The notes under the pieces are model-generated. The model made no database searches, was not told where the DNA came from, and was given only the letters and a program-made list of their open reading frames with translations. Shown here piece by piece: positions 13,340-27,369 of a DNA stretch of 64,000 nt. Made by a program: the position numbers and the translations under genes. Where the stretch lies: positions 10,111,190 through 10,175,189 of the forward strand of contig CM072811.1 in the NCBI GenBank assembly GCA_037013495.1, written 5' to 3'. The DNA is from Hippophae tibetana. Its lineage: Eukaryota; Streptophyta; Magnoliopsida; Rosales; Elaeagnaceae. The first letter of the stretch is position 1. Each line of letters begins with the position of its first letter.

Positions 13340-14293
13340 CATACACTCTAATACAATAATCCTATTGGTTCAAATATTAATTCAAATGTATATAAGAATA
13401 GATCTTTTGTATAGAAATGATCTAATAGTTTTGCATTTGTTTAAAGATGAAAAAGACAAAAAATAGTGCATAATATTAATCTCATGAAAGTAATCAAATT
13501 AAAGGATTTTATAAAGAAATAAAATATTATTTTTATCCATCGATTAAATTTATCAAATAAATTTTGAAGTAACTTTTTAGAGATGAATAAAATGCAAAAT
13601 GACTTCATGGGGAAGTATTTTTTATAATGACTTTTATATTTAGCCAATTCTCATAAGGATATTGGGTCGTAGTATTAAGTTTGTACTATTCACTTTTTTT
13701 TTTGTTTTATTTATATCTACTTTTTGTTTTAGAGATATATAGTTATTAATGAAAAGGACCCGTTTATAAATTATACCAATATTAAATAATAAGGTGAGTA
13801 GTTAATTGGTGTTTTTTCTTTGTATTGGTTTAAGCAACCCCATATATGACTCTTTTGTAGAATTCATGAATGCATGAATACACAGACATACACTTTAAAT
13901 TTCTACTTAACTTATTCAAGTCAAGTAATAAAAATTAAAATTGAACACTCTATTAGGTGTAATTCAATGGAGAGGCCTAGAGATATAATTTAACAATTTA
14001 AAATTCTAATTTTTAAGACAAATAAACAACAAGTAATTCTTTAAAATAATGAAAAATATGAATGGCAAAGATAAGATATAAAAAATCTAAAACATCTCAT
14101 TTTTTTTAATGTCGTTTAAGATTACAACTAAAATATATAAAAATAATTTATCTTATTATTCAAAATATTTAGGAATTACTATAATAAATAATTGAAAATC
14201 ACTTTCGTATTTTTAAAAAATATGTAATAATATCAAAATATTCTAATCTTTGTATAATGAAATTCAATTGGCTTAGACTATACTCTCACGAGG
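13340..14293 (+). repeat. Satellite monomer 15
   Basis: 954 bp. Third member of the 11/13/15 series. The 3' end has TTCTAATC and GAAATTCAATTGGC, shared with the following units. Confidence 0.95.
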
Positions 14294-15246
14294 CATACAC
14301 TCAAATACAATAATGGTATTGGTTCAAATATTAATTCAAATTTATATGAGAATAGATCTTTTGTATAGAAATGATCTAATAGTTTTGCATTTGGTTAAAG
14401 ATGAAAAAGTCTAAAAATAGTGCATAATATTAATCTCATGAAAGTAATCAAATTAAAGGATTTTATAAAGAAATAAAATATTATTTTTATCCATCGATTA
14501 AATTTATCAAATAAATTTTTAAGTTAGTTTTTAGACATTAATAAAATGCAAAAGGACTTCATGGGGAAGTATTTCCTATATTTTTCTTTTATTTTAGCCA
14601 ATTCTCATAAGGATATTGGGTCATAGTGTTAGGTTTGTACTATTCATTTTTTTCTTTGTTTTATTTATATCTACTATTTGTTTTAGAGATATATAGTTAT
14701 TAATGAAAACGACCCGTTTATAAATTATACAAATATTAAAAAATAAGGTGTGTAGTTAATTGATATTTTTTCTTTGTATTGGTTTAAGCAACCCCATATA
14801 TGACTCCTTTATAGAATTCATGAATACATGAATACACAGACATACACTTTAAATTTCTACTTAACTTATTCAAGTCAAGTAACAAAAATTAAAATTGAAC
14901 ACTCTATTAGGTGTAATTCAATGGAGAGGCCTAGAGATATAATTTAACAATTTAAAATTCTAATTTTTAAGGCAAATAAACAACAAGTAATTCTTTAAAA
15001 TAATGAAAAATATGAATGACAAAGATAAGATATAAAAAATCTAAAACATCTCATTCTTTTTAATGTCGTTTAAGATTACAACTAAAATCTATAAAATAAG
15101 TTATCTTATGATTCAAAATATTTAGGATTTACTATAATAAATAATTGAAAATCACTTTCGTATTTTTAAAAAATATGTAACAATATCAAAATATTCTAAT
15201 CTTTGTATAATGAAATTCATTTGGCTTAGACTATACTCTCACGAGG
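14294..15246 (+). repeat. Satellite monomer 16
   Basis: 953 bp. Near-duplicate of unit 20 over most of its length (CATTTGGTTAAAG, AAAACGACCCG, ACTCCTTTATAG). Confidence 0.95.
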
Positions 15247-16201
15247 CATACACTCAAATACAATAATCGTATTGGTTCAAACATTAATTCAAATATATAT
15301 AAGAATAGATCTTTTGTATAGAAATGATCTACTAGTTTTGCATTTGCTTAAAGATGAAAAAAACTAAAAATAGTGCATAATATTAATCTCATGAAAGTAA
15401 TCAAATTAAAGGATTTTATAAAGAAATAAAATATTATATTTATCAATCGATTAAATTTCTCAAATAAAATTTGAAGTAAGTTTTTAGAGAAGAATAAAAT
15501 GCAAATTGACTTCATTGGGAAGTATTTCCTATATTTTTCTTTTATATTTAGCAAATTCTCATAAGGATAATGGGTCTTAGTATTAAGTTTGTACTACTCA
15601 TTTTTTTTCTTTGTTTTATTTATATCTACTGTTTGTTTTAGAGATATATAGTTATTAATGAAAACGACCCATTTATAAATTATACAAATATTAAATAATA
15701 AGGTGAGTAGTTTATTCATGTTTTTTCTTTGTATTGGTTTAAGCAACCCCATATATGACTCTTTTTTAGAATTCAAGAATGCATGAACACACAGACATAC
15801 ACTTTAAATTTTTACTTAACTTATTTAAGTCAAGTAATAAAAATTGAAATTGAACACTCTATTAGGTGTAATTCAATGGGGAGGCCTAGAGATATAATTT
15901 AACAATTTAAAATTCTAATTTTTAAGACAAATAAACAACAAGTAATTCTTTAAAATAATGAAAAATATGAATGACAAAGATAAGATATAAAAAATCTAAA
16001 ACATCTCATTCTTTTTAATGTCGTTTAAGATTACAACTAAAATCTATAAAATAAGTTATCTTATGATTCAAAATATTTAGGATTTACTATAATAAATAAT
16101 TGAAAATCACTTTCGTATTTTTAAAAAATATGTAACAATATCAAAATATTCTAATCTTTGTATAATGAAATTCATTTGGCTTAGACTATACTCTCACGAG
16201 G
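15247..16201 (+). repeat. Satellite monomer 17
   Basis: 955 bp. CATTTGCTTAAAG and GATGAAAAAAACT are shared with unit 18. Contains AAGGATAATGGG where most units have AAGGATATTGGG. Confidence 0.95.
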
Positions 16202-17155
16202 CATACACTCAAATACAATAATCGTATTGGTTCAAATATTAATTCAAATATATATAAGAATAGATCTTTTGAATAGAAATGATCTACTAGTTTTGCATTT
16301 GCTTAAAGATGAAAAAAACTAAAAATAGTGCATAATATTAATCTCATGAAAGTAATCAAATTAAAGGATTTTATAAAGAAATAAAATATTATATTTATCA
16401 ATCGATTAAATTTCTCAAATAAAATTTGAAGTAAGTTTTTAGAGAAGAATAAAATGCAAAATGACTTCATTGGGAAGTATTTCCTATATTTTTCTTTTGT
16501 ATTTAGCCAATTCTCATAAGGATATTGGGTCTTAGTATTAAGTTTGTACTACTCATTTTTTTCTTTGATTTATTTATATCTCCTTTTTGTTTTAGAGATA
16601 TATAGTTATTAATGAAAAGGACCCATTTATAAATTATACCAATATTAAATAATAAGGTGAGTTATTAATTGGTGTTTTTTCTTCGTATTGGTTTAAGCAA
16701 CTTCATATATGACTCTTTATAGGAATTCATGAATGCTTGAATACACAGACATATACATGAAATTTCTACTTAACTTATTCAAGTCAAGTAATAAAAATTA
16801 AAATTGAACACCCTATTAGGTGTAATTCAATGGAGAGGCCTAGAGAGATAATCTAACAATTTAAAATTCTAATTGTTAAGACAAATAAACAACAAATAAG
16901 ATTTTAAAATAATGAAAAATATGAATGACAAAGATAAGATATAAAAAATCGAAAACATCTCATTCTTTTTATTCTCGTTTAAGATTACAATTAAAATCTA
17001 TAAAATAGGTTATCCTATTATTCAAAATATTTAGGATTTACTATAATAATTAATTGAAAATCACTTTCGTATTTTAAAAAAATATGTAACAATATCGAAA
17101 TTTTCCAATCTTTGTATTATGAATTTGAATTGGCTTAGACTATACTCTCACGAGT
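16202..17155 (+). repeat. Satellite monomer 18 (mosaic)
   Basis: 954 bp. 5' half as unit 17. 3' half as unit 12 in the TTTATAGGAATTC region, then as unit 19 (AAATCGAAAACATC, TTATTCTCG). Confidence 0.95.
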
Positions 17156-18108
17156 CATACACTCAAATACAATAATCCTATTGGTTCAAAAATTAATTCA
17201 AATGTATATGAGAATAGATCTTTTGTATAGAAATGATCTAATAGTTTTGCATTTGTTTAAAGATGAAAAAGACTAAAAATAGTGCATAATATTAATCTCA
17301 TGAAAGTAATCAAATTAAAGGATTTTATAAAGAAATAAAATATTATTTTTGTCCATCGATTAAATTTATCAAATAAATTTTGAACTAACTTTTTAGAGAT
17401 GAATAAAATGCAAAAGGACTTCATGGGGAAGTATTTCCTATATTTTTCTTTTATTTTAGACAATTCTCATAAGGATATTGGGTCATAGTGTTAAGTTTGT
17501 ACTATTCATTTTTTTCTTTGTTTTATTTATATCTACTGTTTGTTTTAGAGATATATAGTTATTAATGAAAACGACCCGTTTATAAATTATACAAATATTA
17601 AAAAATATGGTGAGTAGTTAATTGATGTTTTTTCTTTGTATTGGTTTAAGCAATTCCATATATGACTCTTTTATAGAATTCATGAATGCATGAATACACA
17701 GACATACACTTTAAATTTCTACTTAACTTATTCAAGTCAAGTAATAAAAATTAAAATTGAACACTCTATTAGGTGTAATTCAATGGAGAGGCCTAGAGAG
17801 ATAATCTAACAATTTAAAATTCTAATTGTTAAGACAAATAAACAACAAATAAGATTTTAAAATAATGAAAAATATGAATGACAAAGATAAGATATAAAAA
17901 ATCGAAAACATCTCATTCTTTTTATTCTCGTTTAAGATTACAATTAAAATCTATAAAATAGGTTATCCTATTATTCAAAATATTTAGGATTTACTATAAT
18001 AATTAATTGAAAATCACTTTCGTATTTTAAAAAAATATGTAACAATATCGAAATTTTCCAATCTTTGTATTATGAATTTGAATTGGCTTAGACTATACTC
18101 TCACGAGT
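17156..18108 (+). repeat. Satellite monomer 19
   Basis: 953 bp. Middle repeated in unit 21 (ATATGGTGAGTAG, GCAATTCCATATAT). Confidence 0.95.
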
Positions 18109-19061
18109 CATACACTCAAATACAATAATCCTATTGGTTCAAAAATTAATTCAAATGTATATGAGAATAGATCTTTTGTATAGAAATGATCTAATAGTTT
18201 TGCATTTGGTTAAAGATGAAAAAGTCTAAAAATAGTGCATAATATTAATCTCATGAAAGTAATCAAATTAAAGGATTTTATAAAGAAATAAAATATTATT
18301 TTTATCCATCGATTAAATTTATCAAATAAATTTTTAAGTTAGTTTTTAGACATTAATAAAATGCAAAAGGACTTCATGGGGAAGTATTTCCTATATTTTT
18401 CTTTTATTTTAGCCAATTCTCATAAGGATATTGGGTCATAGTGTTAAGTTTGTACTATTCATTTTTTTCTTTGTTTTATTTATATCTACTATTTGTTTTA
18501 GAGATATATAGTTATTAATGAAAACGACCCGTTTATAAATTATACAAATATTAAAAAATAAGGTGTGTAGTTAATTGATATTTTTTCTTTGTATTGGTTT
18601 AAGCAACCCCATATATGACTCCTTTATAGAATTCATGAATACATGAATACACAGACATACACTTTAAATTTCTACTTAACTTATTCAAGTCAAGTAACAA
18701 AAATTAAAATTGAACACTCTATTAGGTGTAATTCAATGGAGAGGCCTAGAGATATAATTTAACAATTTAAAATTCTAATTTTTAAGACAAATAAACAACA
18801 AGTAATTCTTTAAAATAATGAAAAATATGAATGACAAAGATAAGATATAAAAAATCTAAAACATCTCATTCTTTTTAATGTCGTTTAAGATTACAACTAA
18901 AATCTATAAAATAAGTTATCTTATGATTCAAAATATTTAGGATTTACTATAATAATTAATTGAAAATCACTTTTGTATTTTAAAAAAATATGTAACAATA
19001 TCGAAATTTTCCAATGTTTGTATTATGAATTTGAATTGGCTTAGACTATACTCTCACGAGT
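18109..19061 (+). repeat. Satellite monomer 20
   Basis: 953 bp. Repeats unit 16 after four units, with the 3' end altered to AATGTTTGTATTATG. Confidence 0.95.
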
Positions 19062-20014
19062 CATACACTCAAATACAATAATCCTATTGGTTCAAAAATT
19101 AATTCAAATGTATATGAGAATAGATCTTTTGTATAGAAATGATCTAAAAGTTTTGCATTTGTTTAAAGATGAAAAAGTCTAAAAATAGTGCATAATATTA
19201 ATCTCATGAAAGTAATCAAATATAAGGATTTTATAAAGAAATAAAATATTATTTTTATCCATCGATTAAATTTATCAAATAAATTTTTAAGTTAGTTTTT
19301 AGACATTAATAAAATGCAAAAGGACTTCATGGGGAAGTATTTCCTATATTTTTCTTTTATTTTAGACAATTCTCATAAGGATATTGGGTCATAGTGTTAA
19401 GTTTGTACTATTCATTTTTTTCTTTGTTTTATTTATATCTACTGTTTGTTTTAGAGATATATAGTTATTAATGAAAACGACCCGTTTATAAATTATACAA
19501 ATATTAAAAAATATGGTGAGTAGTTAATTGATGTTTTTTCTTTGTATTGGTTTAAGCAATTCCATATATGACTCTTTTATAGAATTCATGAATGCATGAA
19601 TACACAGACATACACTTTAAATTTCTACTTAACTTATTCAAGTCAAGTAATAAAAATTAAAATTGAACACTCTATTAGGTGTAATTCAATGCAGAGGCCT
19701 AGAGGGATAATCGAACAATTTAAAATTCTAATTTTTAAGACAAATAAACAACGAATAAGATTTTAAAATAATGAAAAATATGAATGACAAAGATAAGATA
19801 TAAAAAATCTAAAACATCTTATTCTTTTTAATGTCGTTTAAGATTACAACTAAAATCTATAAAATAGGTTATCTTATTATTCAAAATATTTAGGATTTAC
19901 TATAATAATTAATTGAAAATCACTTTTGTATTTTAAAAAAATATGTAACAATATCGAAATTTTCCAATGTTTGTATTATGAATTTGAATTGGCTTAGACT
20001 ATACTCTCACGAGT
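19062..20014 (+). repeat. Satellite monomer 21
   Basis: 953 bp. Repeats unit 19 in the middle. Private changes include GATCTAAAAG, AAATATAAGG and CCTAGAGGGATAATCG. Confidence 0.95.
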
Positions 20015-20971
20015 CATACACTCAAATACAATAATCCTATTGGTTCAAAAATTAATTCAAATGTATATGAGAATAGATCTTTTGTATAGAAATGATCTAA
20101 TAGTTTTGCATTCGTTTAAAGATGAAAAAGACTAAAAATAGTGCATAATATTAATCTCATGAAAGTAATCAAATTAAAGGATTTTATAAAGAAATAAAAT
20201 ATTGTTTTTATCCATCGATTAAATTTATCAAATAAATTTTGAAGTAAGTGTTTAGACATGAATAAAATGCAAAAGGACTTCGTGGGGATGTATTTCCTAT
20301 ATTTTTCTTTTATATTTAGCCAATTCTCATAAGGAGATTGGGTCATAGTATTAAGTTTGTACTATTCATTTTTTTTCTTTGTTTTATTTATATCTACTTT
20401 TTGTTTTAGAGATATACAGTTATTAATGAAAAGGACCCATTTATAAATTATACCAATATTAAATAATAAGGTGAGTAGATAATTGGTGTTTTTTCTTCGT
20501 ATTGGTTTAAGCAACCCCATATATGACTCTTTTTAGGAATTCATGAATGCTTGAATACACAGACATATACTTTAAATTTCTACTTAACTTATTCAAGTAA
20601 TGAAATAAAAATTTAAATTGAACACTCTATTAGGTGTAATTAAATGCAGAGGCCTAGAGAGATAATCTAACAATTTAAAATTCAAATTGTTAAGACAAAT
20701 AAACAACAAATAAGATTTTAAAATAATGAAAAATATATACATGACAAAGATAAGATATAAAAAATCTAAAACTTCTCATTCTTTTTAATGTCGTTTAAGA
20801 TTACAACTAAAATCTATAAAATAAGTTATCTAATTATTCAAAATATTTAGGATTTACTATAATAATTAATTGAAAATCACTTTCGTATTTTAAAAAAATA
20901 TGTAACAATATCGAAATTTTCCAATCTTTGTATTATGAATTTGAATTGGCTTAGACTATACTCTCACGAGT
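20015..20971 (+). repeat. Satellite monomer 22
   Basis: 957 bp. First unit with AAATATATACATGAC and AAGTAATGAAATAAA. Its 3' half is of the type later found in units 26-28, 36 and 39. Confidence 0.95.
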
Positions 20972-21929
20972 CATACACTCAAGTACAATAATCCTATTGG
21001 TTCAAAAATTAATTCAAATGTATATGAGAATAGATCCTTTGTATATAAATGATCTAATAGTTTTGCATTCATTTAAAGATGAAAAAGACTAAAAATAGTG
21101 CATAATATTAATCTCAGGAAAGTAATGAAATTAAAGGATTTTATAAAGAAATAAAATATTATTTTTATCCATCGATTAAATTTATCAAATAAATTTTAAA
21201 GTAAGTTTTTAGACATGAAGAAAATGCAAAAGGACTTCGTGGGGAAGTATTTCCTATATTTTTCTTTTATATTTAGCCAATTCTCATAAGGATATTGGGT
21301 CATAGTATTAAGTTTGTACTATTCATTTTTTTTTCTTTGTTTTGTTTATATCTACTTTTTGTTTTTGAGATATATAGTTATTAATGAAAAGGACCCATTT
21401 ATAAATTATACAAATATTAAATAATAAGGTGAGTAGATAATTGGTGTTTTTTCTTCGTATTGGTTTAAGCAACCCCATATATGACTCTTTTTAGGAATTC
21501 ATGAATGCATGAATACACAGACATATACTTTAAATTTCTACTTAACTTATTGAAGTCAAGTAATAAAAATTAAAATTGAACACTCTATTAGGTGTAATTC
21601 AATGCAGAGGCCTAGAGAGATAATCTAACAATTTAATATTCAAATTGTTAAGACAAATAAACAACAAATAAGATTTTAAAATAATGAAAAATATATACAT
21701 GACAAAGATAAGATATAAAAAATCTAAAACTTCTCATTCTTTTTAAAGTCGTTTAAGATTACTACTAAAATCTATAAAATAAGTTATCTTATTATTCAAA
21801 ATATTTAGGATTTACTATAATAATTAATTGAAAATCACTTTCGTATTTTAAAAAAATATGTAACAATATCGAAATTTTCCAATGTTTGTATTATGAATAT
21901 TAATTGGCTTAGACTATACTCTCACGAGT
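20972..21929 (+). repeat. Satellite monomer 23 (T-like)
   Basis: 958 bp. AGATCCTTTG and TTATTGAAGTCAAG place it near type T. The 3' end GAATATTAATTGGC is shared only with unit 32. Confidence 0.95.
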
Positions 21930-22888
21930 CATACACTCAAATACAATAATCCTATTGGTTCAAAAATTAATTCAAATGTATATGACAATAGATCTTTTGT
22001 ATAGAAATGATCTAATAGTTTTGCATTCGTTTAAAGATGAAAAAGACTAAAAATAGTGCATAATATTAATCTCATGAAAGTAATCAAATTAAAGGATTTT
22101 ATAAAGAAATAAAATATTGTTTTTATCCATCGATTAAATTTATCAAATAAATTTTGAAGTAAGTTTTTAGACATGAATAAAATGCAAAAGGACTTCGTGG
22201 GGATGTATTTCCTATACTTTTATTTTATATTTAGCCATTTCTCATAAGGATATTGGGTCATAGTATTAAGTTTGTACTATTCATTTTTTTTCTTTGATTT
22301 GTTTATATCTACTTTTTTGTTTTAGAGATATATAGTTATTAATGAAAACGACCCATTTGTAAATTATACCAATATTAAATAATAAGGTGAGTAGTTAATT
22401 GGTGTTTTTTTCTTCGTATTGGTTTAAGCAACCCCATATATGACTCTTTTTAGGAATTCATGAATGCATAAATACACATACATATACTTTAAATTTCTAC
22501 TTAACTTATTGAAGTCAAGTAATAAAAATTAAAATGGAACACTCTATTAGGTGTAATTCAATGCAGAGGCCTAGAGAGATAATCTAACCATTTAATATTC
22601 AAATTGTTAAGACAAATAAACAACAAATAAGATTTTAAAATAATGAAAAATATGTACATGACAAAGATAAGATATAAAAAATCTAAAACTTCTCATTCTT
22701 TTTAAAGTCGTTTAAGATTACAACTAAAATCTATAAAATAAGTTATCTTATTATTCAAAATATTTACGATTTACTATAATAATTAATTGAAAATCACTTT
22801 TGTATTTTAAAAAAATATGTAACAATATCGAAATTTTCCAATGTTTGTATTATGAATTTGAATTGGCTTAGACTATACTCTCACGAGT
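21930..22888 (+). repeat. Satellite monomer 24 (type P)
   Basis: 959 bp. Near-identical to unit 33, sharing TTAGCCATTTCTC, GATTTGTTTATATC and CCATTTGTAAATT. Confidence 0.95.
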
Positions 22889-23845
22889 CATACACTCAAA
22901 TACAATAATCCTATTGGTTCAAAAATTAATTCAAATATATATGACAATAGATCTTTTGTATAGAAATGATCTAATAGTTTTGCATTCGTTTAAAGATGAA
23001 AAAGACTAAAAATAGTGCATAATATTAACTCATGAAAGTAATCAAATTAAAGGATTTTATAAAGAAATAAAATATTGTTTTTATCCATCGATTAAATTTA
23101 TCAAATAAATTTTGAAGTAAGTGTTTAGACATGAATAAAATGCAAAAGGACTTCGTGGGGATGTATTTCCTATATTTTTCTTTTATATTTAGCCAATTCT
23201 CATAAGGAGATTGGGTCATAGTATTAAGTTTGTACTATTCATTTTTTTTTCTTTGTTTTATTTATATCTACTTTTTGTTTTAGAGATATTCAGTTATTAA
23301 TGAAAAGGACCCATTTATAAATTATACCAATATTAAATAATAAGGTGAGTAGTTAATTGGTGTTTTTTCTTCGTATTGGTTTAAGCAACCCCATATATGA
23401 CTCTTTTTAGGAATTCATGAATGCATAAATACACATACATATACTTTAAATTTCTACTTAACTTATTGAAGTCAAGTAATAAAAATTAAAATGGAACACT
23501 CTATTAGGTGTAATTCAATGCAGAGGCCTAGAGAGATAATCTAACCATTTAATATTCAAATTGTTAAGACAAATAAACAACAAATAAGATTTTAAAATAA
23601 TGAAAAATATGTACATGACAAAGATAAGATATAAAAAATCTAAAACTTCTCATTCTTTTTAAAGTCGTTTAAGATTACAACTAAAATCTATAAAATAAGT
23701 TATCTTATTATTCAAAATATTTAGGATTTACTATAATAATTAATTGAAAATCACTTTTGTATTTTAAAAAAATATGTAACAATATCGAAATTTTCCAATG
23801 TTTGTATTATGAATTTGAATTGGCTTAGACTATACTCTCACGAGT
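22889..23845 (+). repeat. Satellite monomer 25 (type Q)
   Basis: 957 bp. ATTAACTCATG (one base shorter than the norm), GAGATTGGGTC and GATATTCAG. Matches unit 34 at 8,615 bp. Confidence 0.95.
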
Positions 23846-24801
23846 CATACACTCAAATACAATAATCCTATTGGTTCAAAAATTAATTCAAATATATATG
23901 ACAATAGATCTTTTGTATAGAAATGATCTAATAGTTTTGCATTCGTTTAAAGATGAAAAAGACTAAAAATAGTGCATAATATTAACTCATGAAAGTAATC
24001 AAATTAAAGGATTTTATAAAGAAATAAAATATTGTTTTTATCCATCGATTAAATTTATCAAATAAATTTTGAAGTAAGTGTTTAGACATGAATAAAATGC
24101 AAAAGGACTTCGTGGGGATGTATTTCCTATATTTTTCTTTTATATTTAGCCAATTCTCATAAGGAGATTGGGTCATAGTATTAAGTTTGTACTATTCATT
24201 TTTTTTTCTTTGTTTTATTTATATCTACTTTTTGTTTTAGAGATATTCAGTTATTAATGAAAAGGACCCATTTATAAATTATACCAATATTAAATAATAA
24301 GGTGAGTAGATAATTGGTGTTTTTTCTTCGTATTGGTTTAAGCAACCCCATATATGACTCTTTTTAGGAATTCATGAATGCTTGAATACACAGACATATA
24401 CTTTAAATTTCTACTTAACTTATTCAAGTAATGAAATAAAAATTTAAATTGAACACTCTATTAGGTGTAATTCAATGCAGAGGCCTAGAGAGATAATCTA
24501 ACAATTTAAAATTCAAATTGTTAAGACAATAAACAACAAATAAGATTTTAAAATAATGAAAAATATATAAATGACAAAGATAAGATATAAAAAATCTAAA
24601 ACTTCTCATTCTTTTTAATGTCGTTTAAGATTACAACTAAAATCTATAAAATAAGTTATCTAATTATTCAAAATATTTAGGATTTACTATAATAATTAAT
24701 TGAAAATCACTTTCGTATTTTAAAAAAATATGTAACAATATCGAAATTTTCCAATCTTTGTATTATGAATTTGAATTGGCTTAGACTATACTCTCACGAG
24801 T
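23846..24801 (+). repeat. Satellite monomer 26 (type R)
   Basis: 956 bp. 5' half as unit 25. 3' half with GTAGATAATTGG, GAATGCTTGAAT and AGACAATAAAC, as in units 27, 36 and 39. Confidence 0.95.
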
Positions 24802-25758
24802 CATACACTCAAATACAATAATCCTATTGGTTCAAAAATTAATTCAAATGTATATGAGAATAGATCCTTTGTATAGAAATGATCTAATAGTTTTGCATTC
24901 GTTTAAAGATGAAAAAGACTAAAAATAGTGCATAATATTAATCTCATGAAAGTAATCAAATTAAAGGATTTTATAAAGAAATAAAATATTATTTTTATCC
25001 ATCGATTAAATTTATTAAATAAATTTTAAAGTATGTTTTTAGACATGAATAAAATGCAAAAGGACTTCGTGGGGAAGTATTTCCTATATTTTTCTTTTAT
25101 ATTTAGCCAATTCTCATAAGGATATTGGGTCATAGTATTAAGTTTGTACTATTCATTTTTTTTTCTTTGTTTTGTTTATATCTACTTTTTGTTTTTGAGA
25201 TATATAGTTATTAATGAAAAGGACCCATTTATAAATTATACCAATATTAAATAATAAGGTGAGTAGATAATTGGTGTTTTTTCTTCGTATTGGTTTAAGC
25301 AACCCCATATATGACTCTTTTTAGGAATTCATGAATGCTTGAATACACAGACATATACTTTAAATTTCTACTTAACTTATTCAAGTAATGAAATAAAAAT
25401 TTAAATTGAACACTCTATTAGGTGTAATTCAATGCAGAGGCCTAGAGAGATAATCTAACAATTTAAAATTCAAATTGTTAAGACAATAAACAACAAATAA
25501 GATTTTAAAATAATGAAAAATATATATATGACAAAGATAAGATATAAAAAATCTAAAACTTCTCATTCTTTTTAAAGTCGTTTAAGATTACAACTAAAAT
25601 CTATAAAATAAGTTATCTAATTATTCAAAATATTTAGGATTTACTATAATAATTAATTGAAAATCACTTTCGTATTTTAAAAAAATATGTAACAATATCG
25701 AAATTTTCCAATCTTTGTATTATGAATTTGAATTGGCTTAGACTATACTCTCACGAGT
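24802..25758 (+). repeat. Satellite monomer 27 (type S)
   Basis: 957 bp. AGATCCTTTG, AAAGTATGTTT and TTTTTGAGATATATAG. Very close to unit 28. Confidence 0.95.
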
Positions 25759-26715
25759 CATACACTCAAATACAATAATCCTATTGGTTCAAAAATTAAT
25801 TCAAATGTATATGAGAATAGATCCTTTGTATAGAAATGATCTAATAGTTTTGCATTCGTTTAAAGATGAAAAAGACTAAAAATAGTGCATAATATTAATC
25901 TCATGAAAGTAATCAAATTAAAGGATTTTATAAAGAAATAAAATATTATTTTTATCCATCGATTAAATTTATTAAATAAATTTTAAAGTATGTTTTTAGA
26001 CATGAATAAAATGCAAAAGGACTTCGTGGGGAAGTATTTCCTATATTTTTCTTTTATATTTAGCCAATTCTCATAAGGATATTGGGTCATAGTATTAAGT
26101 TTGTACTATTCATTTTTTTTTCTTTGTTTTGTTTATATCTACTTTTTGTTTTTGAGATATATAGTTATTAATGAAAAGGACCCATTTATAAATTATACCA
26201 ATATTAAATAATAAGGTGAGTAGATAATTGGTGTTTTTTCTTCGTATTGGTTTAAGCAACCCCATATATGACTCTTTTTAGGAATTCATGAATGCTTGAA
26301 TACACAGACATATACTTTAAATTTCTACTTAACTTATTCAAGTAATGAAATAAAAATTTAAATTGAACACTCTATTAGGTGTAATTCAATGCAGAGGCCT
26401 AGAGAGATAATCTAACAATTTAATATTCAAATTGTTAAGACAATAAACAACAAATAAGATTTTAAAATAATGAAAAATATATATATGACAAAGATAAGAT
26501 ATAAAAAATCTAAAACTTCTCATTCTTTTTAAAGTCGTTTAAGATTACAACTAAAATCTATAAAATAAGTTATCTTATTATTCAAAATATTTAGGATTTA
26601 CTATAATAATTAATTGAAAATCACTTTCGTATTTTAAAAAAATATGTAACAATATCGAAATTTTCCAATGTTTGTATTATGAATTTGAATTGGCTTAGAC
26701 TATACTCTCACGAGT
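25759..26715 (+). repeat. Satellite monomer 28 (type S)
   Basis: 957 bp. As unit 27 for most of its length. The 3' third shifts to AATTTAATATTC and TTATCTTATTATTC, as in unit 29. Confidence 0.95.
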
Positions 26716-27242
26716 CATACACTCAAATACAATAATCCTATTGGTTCAAAAATTAATTCAAATGTATATGAGAATAGATCCTTTGTATAGAAATGATCTA
26801 ATAGTTTTGCATTCGTTTAAAGATGAAAAAGACTAAAAATAGTGCATAATATTAATCTCATGAAAGTAATCAAATTAAAGGATTTTATAAAGAAATAAAA
26901 TATTATTTTTATCCATCGATTAAATTTATTAAATAAATTTTAAAGTATGTTTTTAGACATGAATAAAATGCAAAAGGACTTCGTGGGGAAGTATTTCCTA
27001 TATTTTTCTTTTATATTTAGCCAATTCTCATAAGGATATTGGGTCATAGTATTAAGTTTGTACTATTCATTTTTTTTTCTTTGTTTTGTTTATATCTACT
27101 TTTTGTTTTTGAGATATATAGTTATTAATGAAAAGGACCCATTTATAAATTATACCAATATTAAATAATAAGGTGAGTAGATAATTGGTGTTTTTTCTTC
27201 GTATTGGTTTAAGCAACCCCATATATGACTCTTTTTAGGAAT

Positions 27243-27258
27243 TCATGAATGCATGAAT
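27243..27258 (+). repeat. Tandem octamer CATGAATG/CATGAATA, representative copy in unit 29
   Basis: Two adjacent eight-base copies begin at about 27244 within AATTCATGAATGCATGAAT. Most units keep a recognisable pair, with GCTTGAAT, GCATAAAT or GCTTAAAT as the second copy. Unit 2 has only one copy, consistent with slippage between the two. Confidence 0.6.
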
Positions 27259-27369
27259 ACACAGACATATACTTTAAATTTCTACTTAACTTATTGAAGT
27301 CAAGTAATAAAAATTAAAATTGAACACTCTATTAGGTGTAATTCAATGCAGAGGCCTAGAGAGATAATC

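Larger units (their letters stand above)
8591..14293 (+). repeat. Alternating two-unit pattern, units 10-15
   Basis: Units 10, 12 and 14 share a 3' half with TTTATAGGAATTC, GAATGCTTGAAT and CATATACATTAAAT. Units 11, 13 and 15 share GGGTCGTAG, GACCCGTTTAT and TTTTGTAGAATTC. Periods are 1,887 and 1,908 bp for the first set and 1,895 and 1,910 bp for the second. The 5' halves are less regular: unit 14 has a different head from units 10 and 12. Confidence 0.7.
14294..21929 (+). repeat. Mixed block, units 16-23
   Basis: Unit 20 repeats unit 16 at 3,815 bp; both have CATTTGGTTAAAG, AAGTAACAAAAATT and GGTGTGTAGTTAATTGATAT. Unit 21 repeats unit 19 at 1,906 bp; both have GCAATTCCATATAT and ATATGGTGAGTAG. 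Units 17 and 18 are near-twins in their 5' halves. From unit 22 on, the monomer lengthens from 953 to about 957 bp, partly because AAATATGAATGAC becomes AAATATATACATGAC. Confidence 0.65.

Noticed and set aside
26740-26775. CCAAT-like (ATTGG) and TATA-like (GTATATAAG/GTATATGAG) motifs near the unit head
   Set aside because: Such motifs are expected by chance at this A+T content, the TATA-like box is broken to TATATGAG in most units, and no transcript or gene lies next to it.
27081-27110. T-rich tracts (e.g. CATTTTTTTTTCTTTG) as Pol III or bacterial terminators
   Set aside because: No tRNA/5S-like promoter boxes or GC stem precede them, and tract length drifts from unit to unit as simple slippage.
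27171-27181. AAGGTGAGTAG resembles a 5' splice site in every unit
   Set aside because: There is no exon, reading frame or plausible acceptor/branch arrangement around it; it is simply a conserved part of the monomer.
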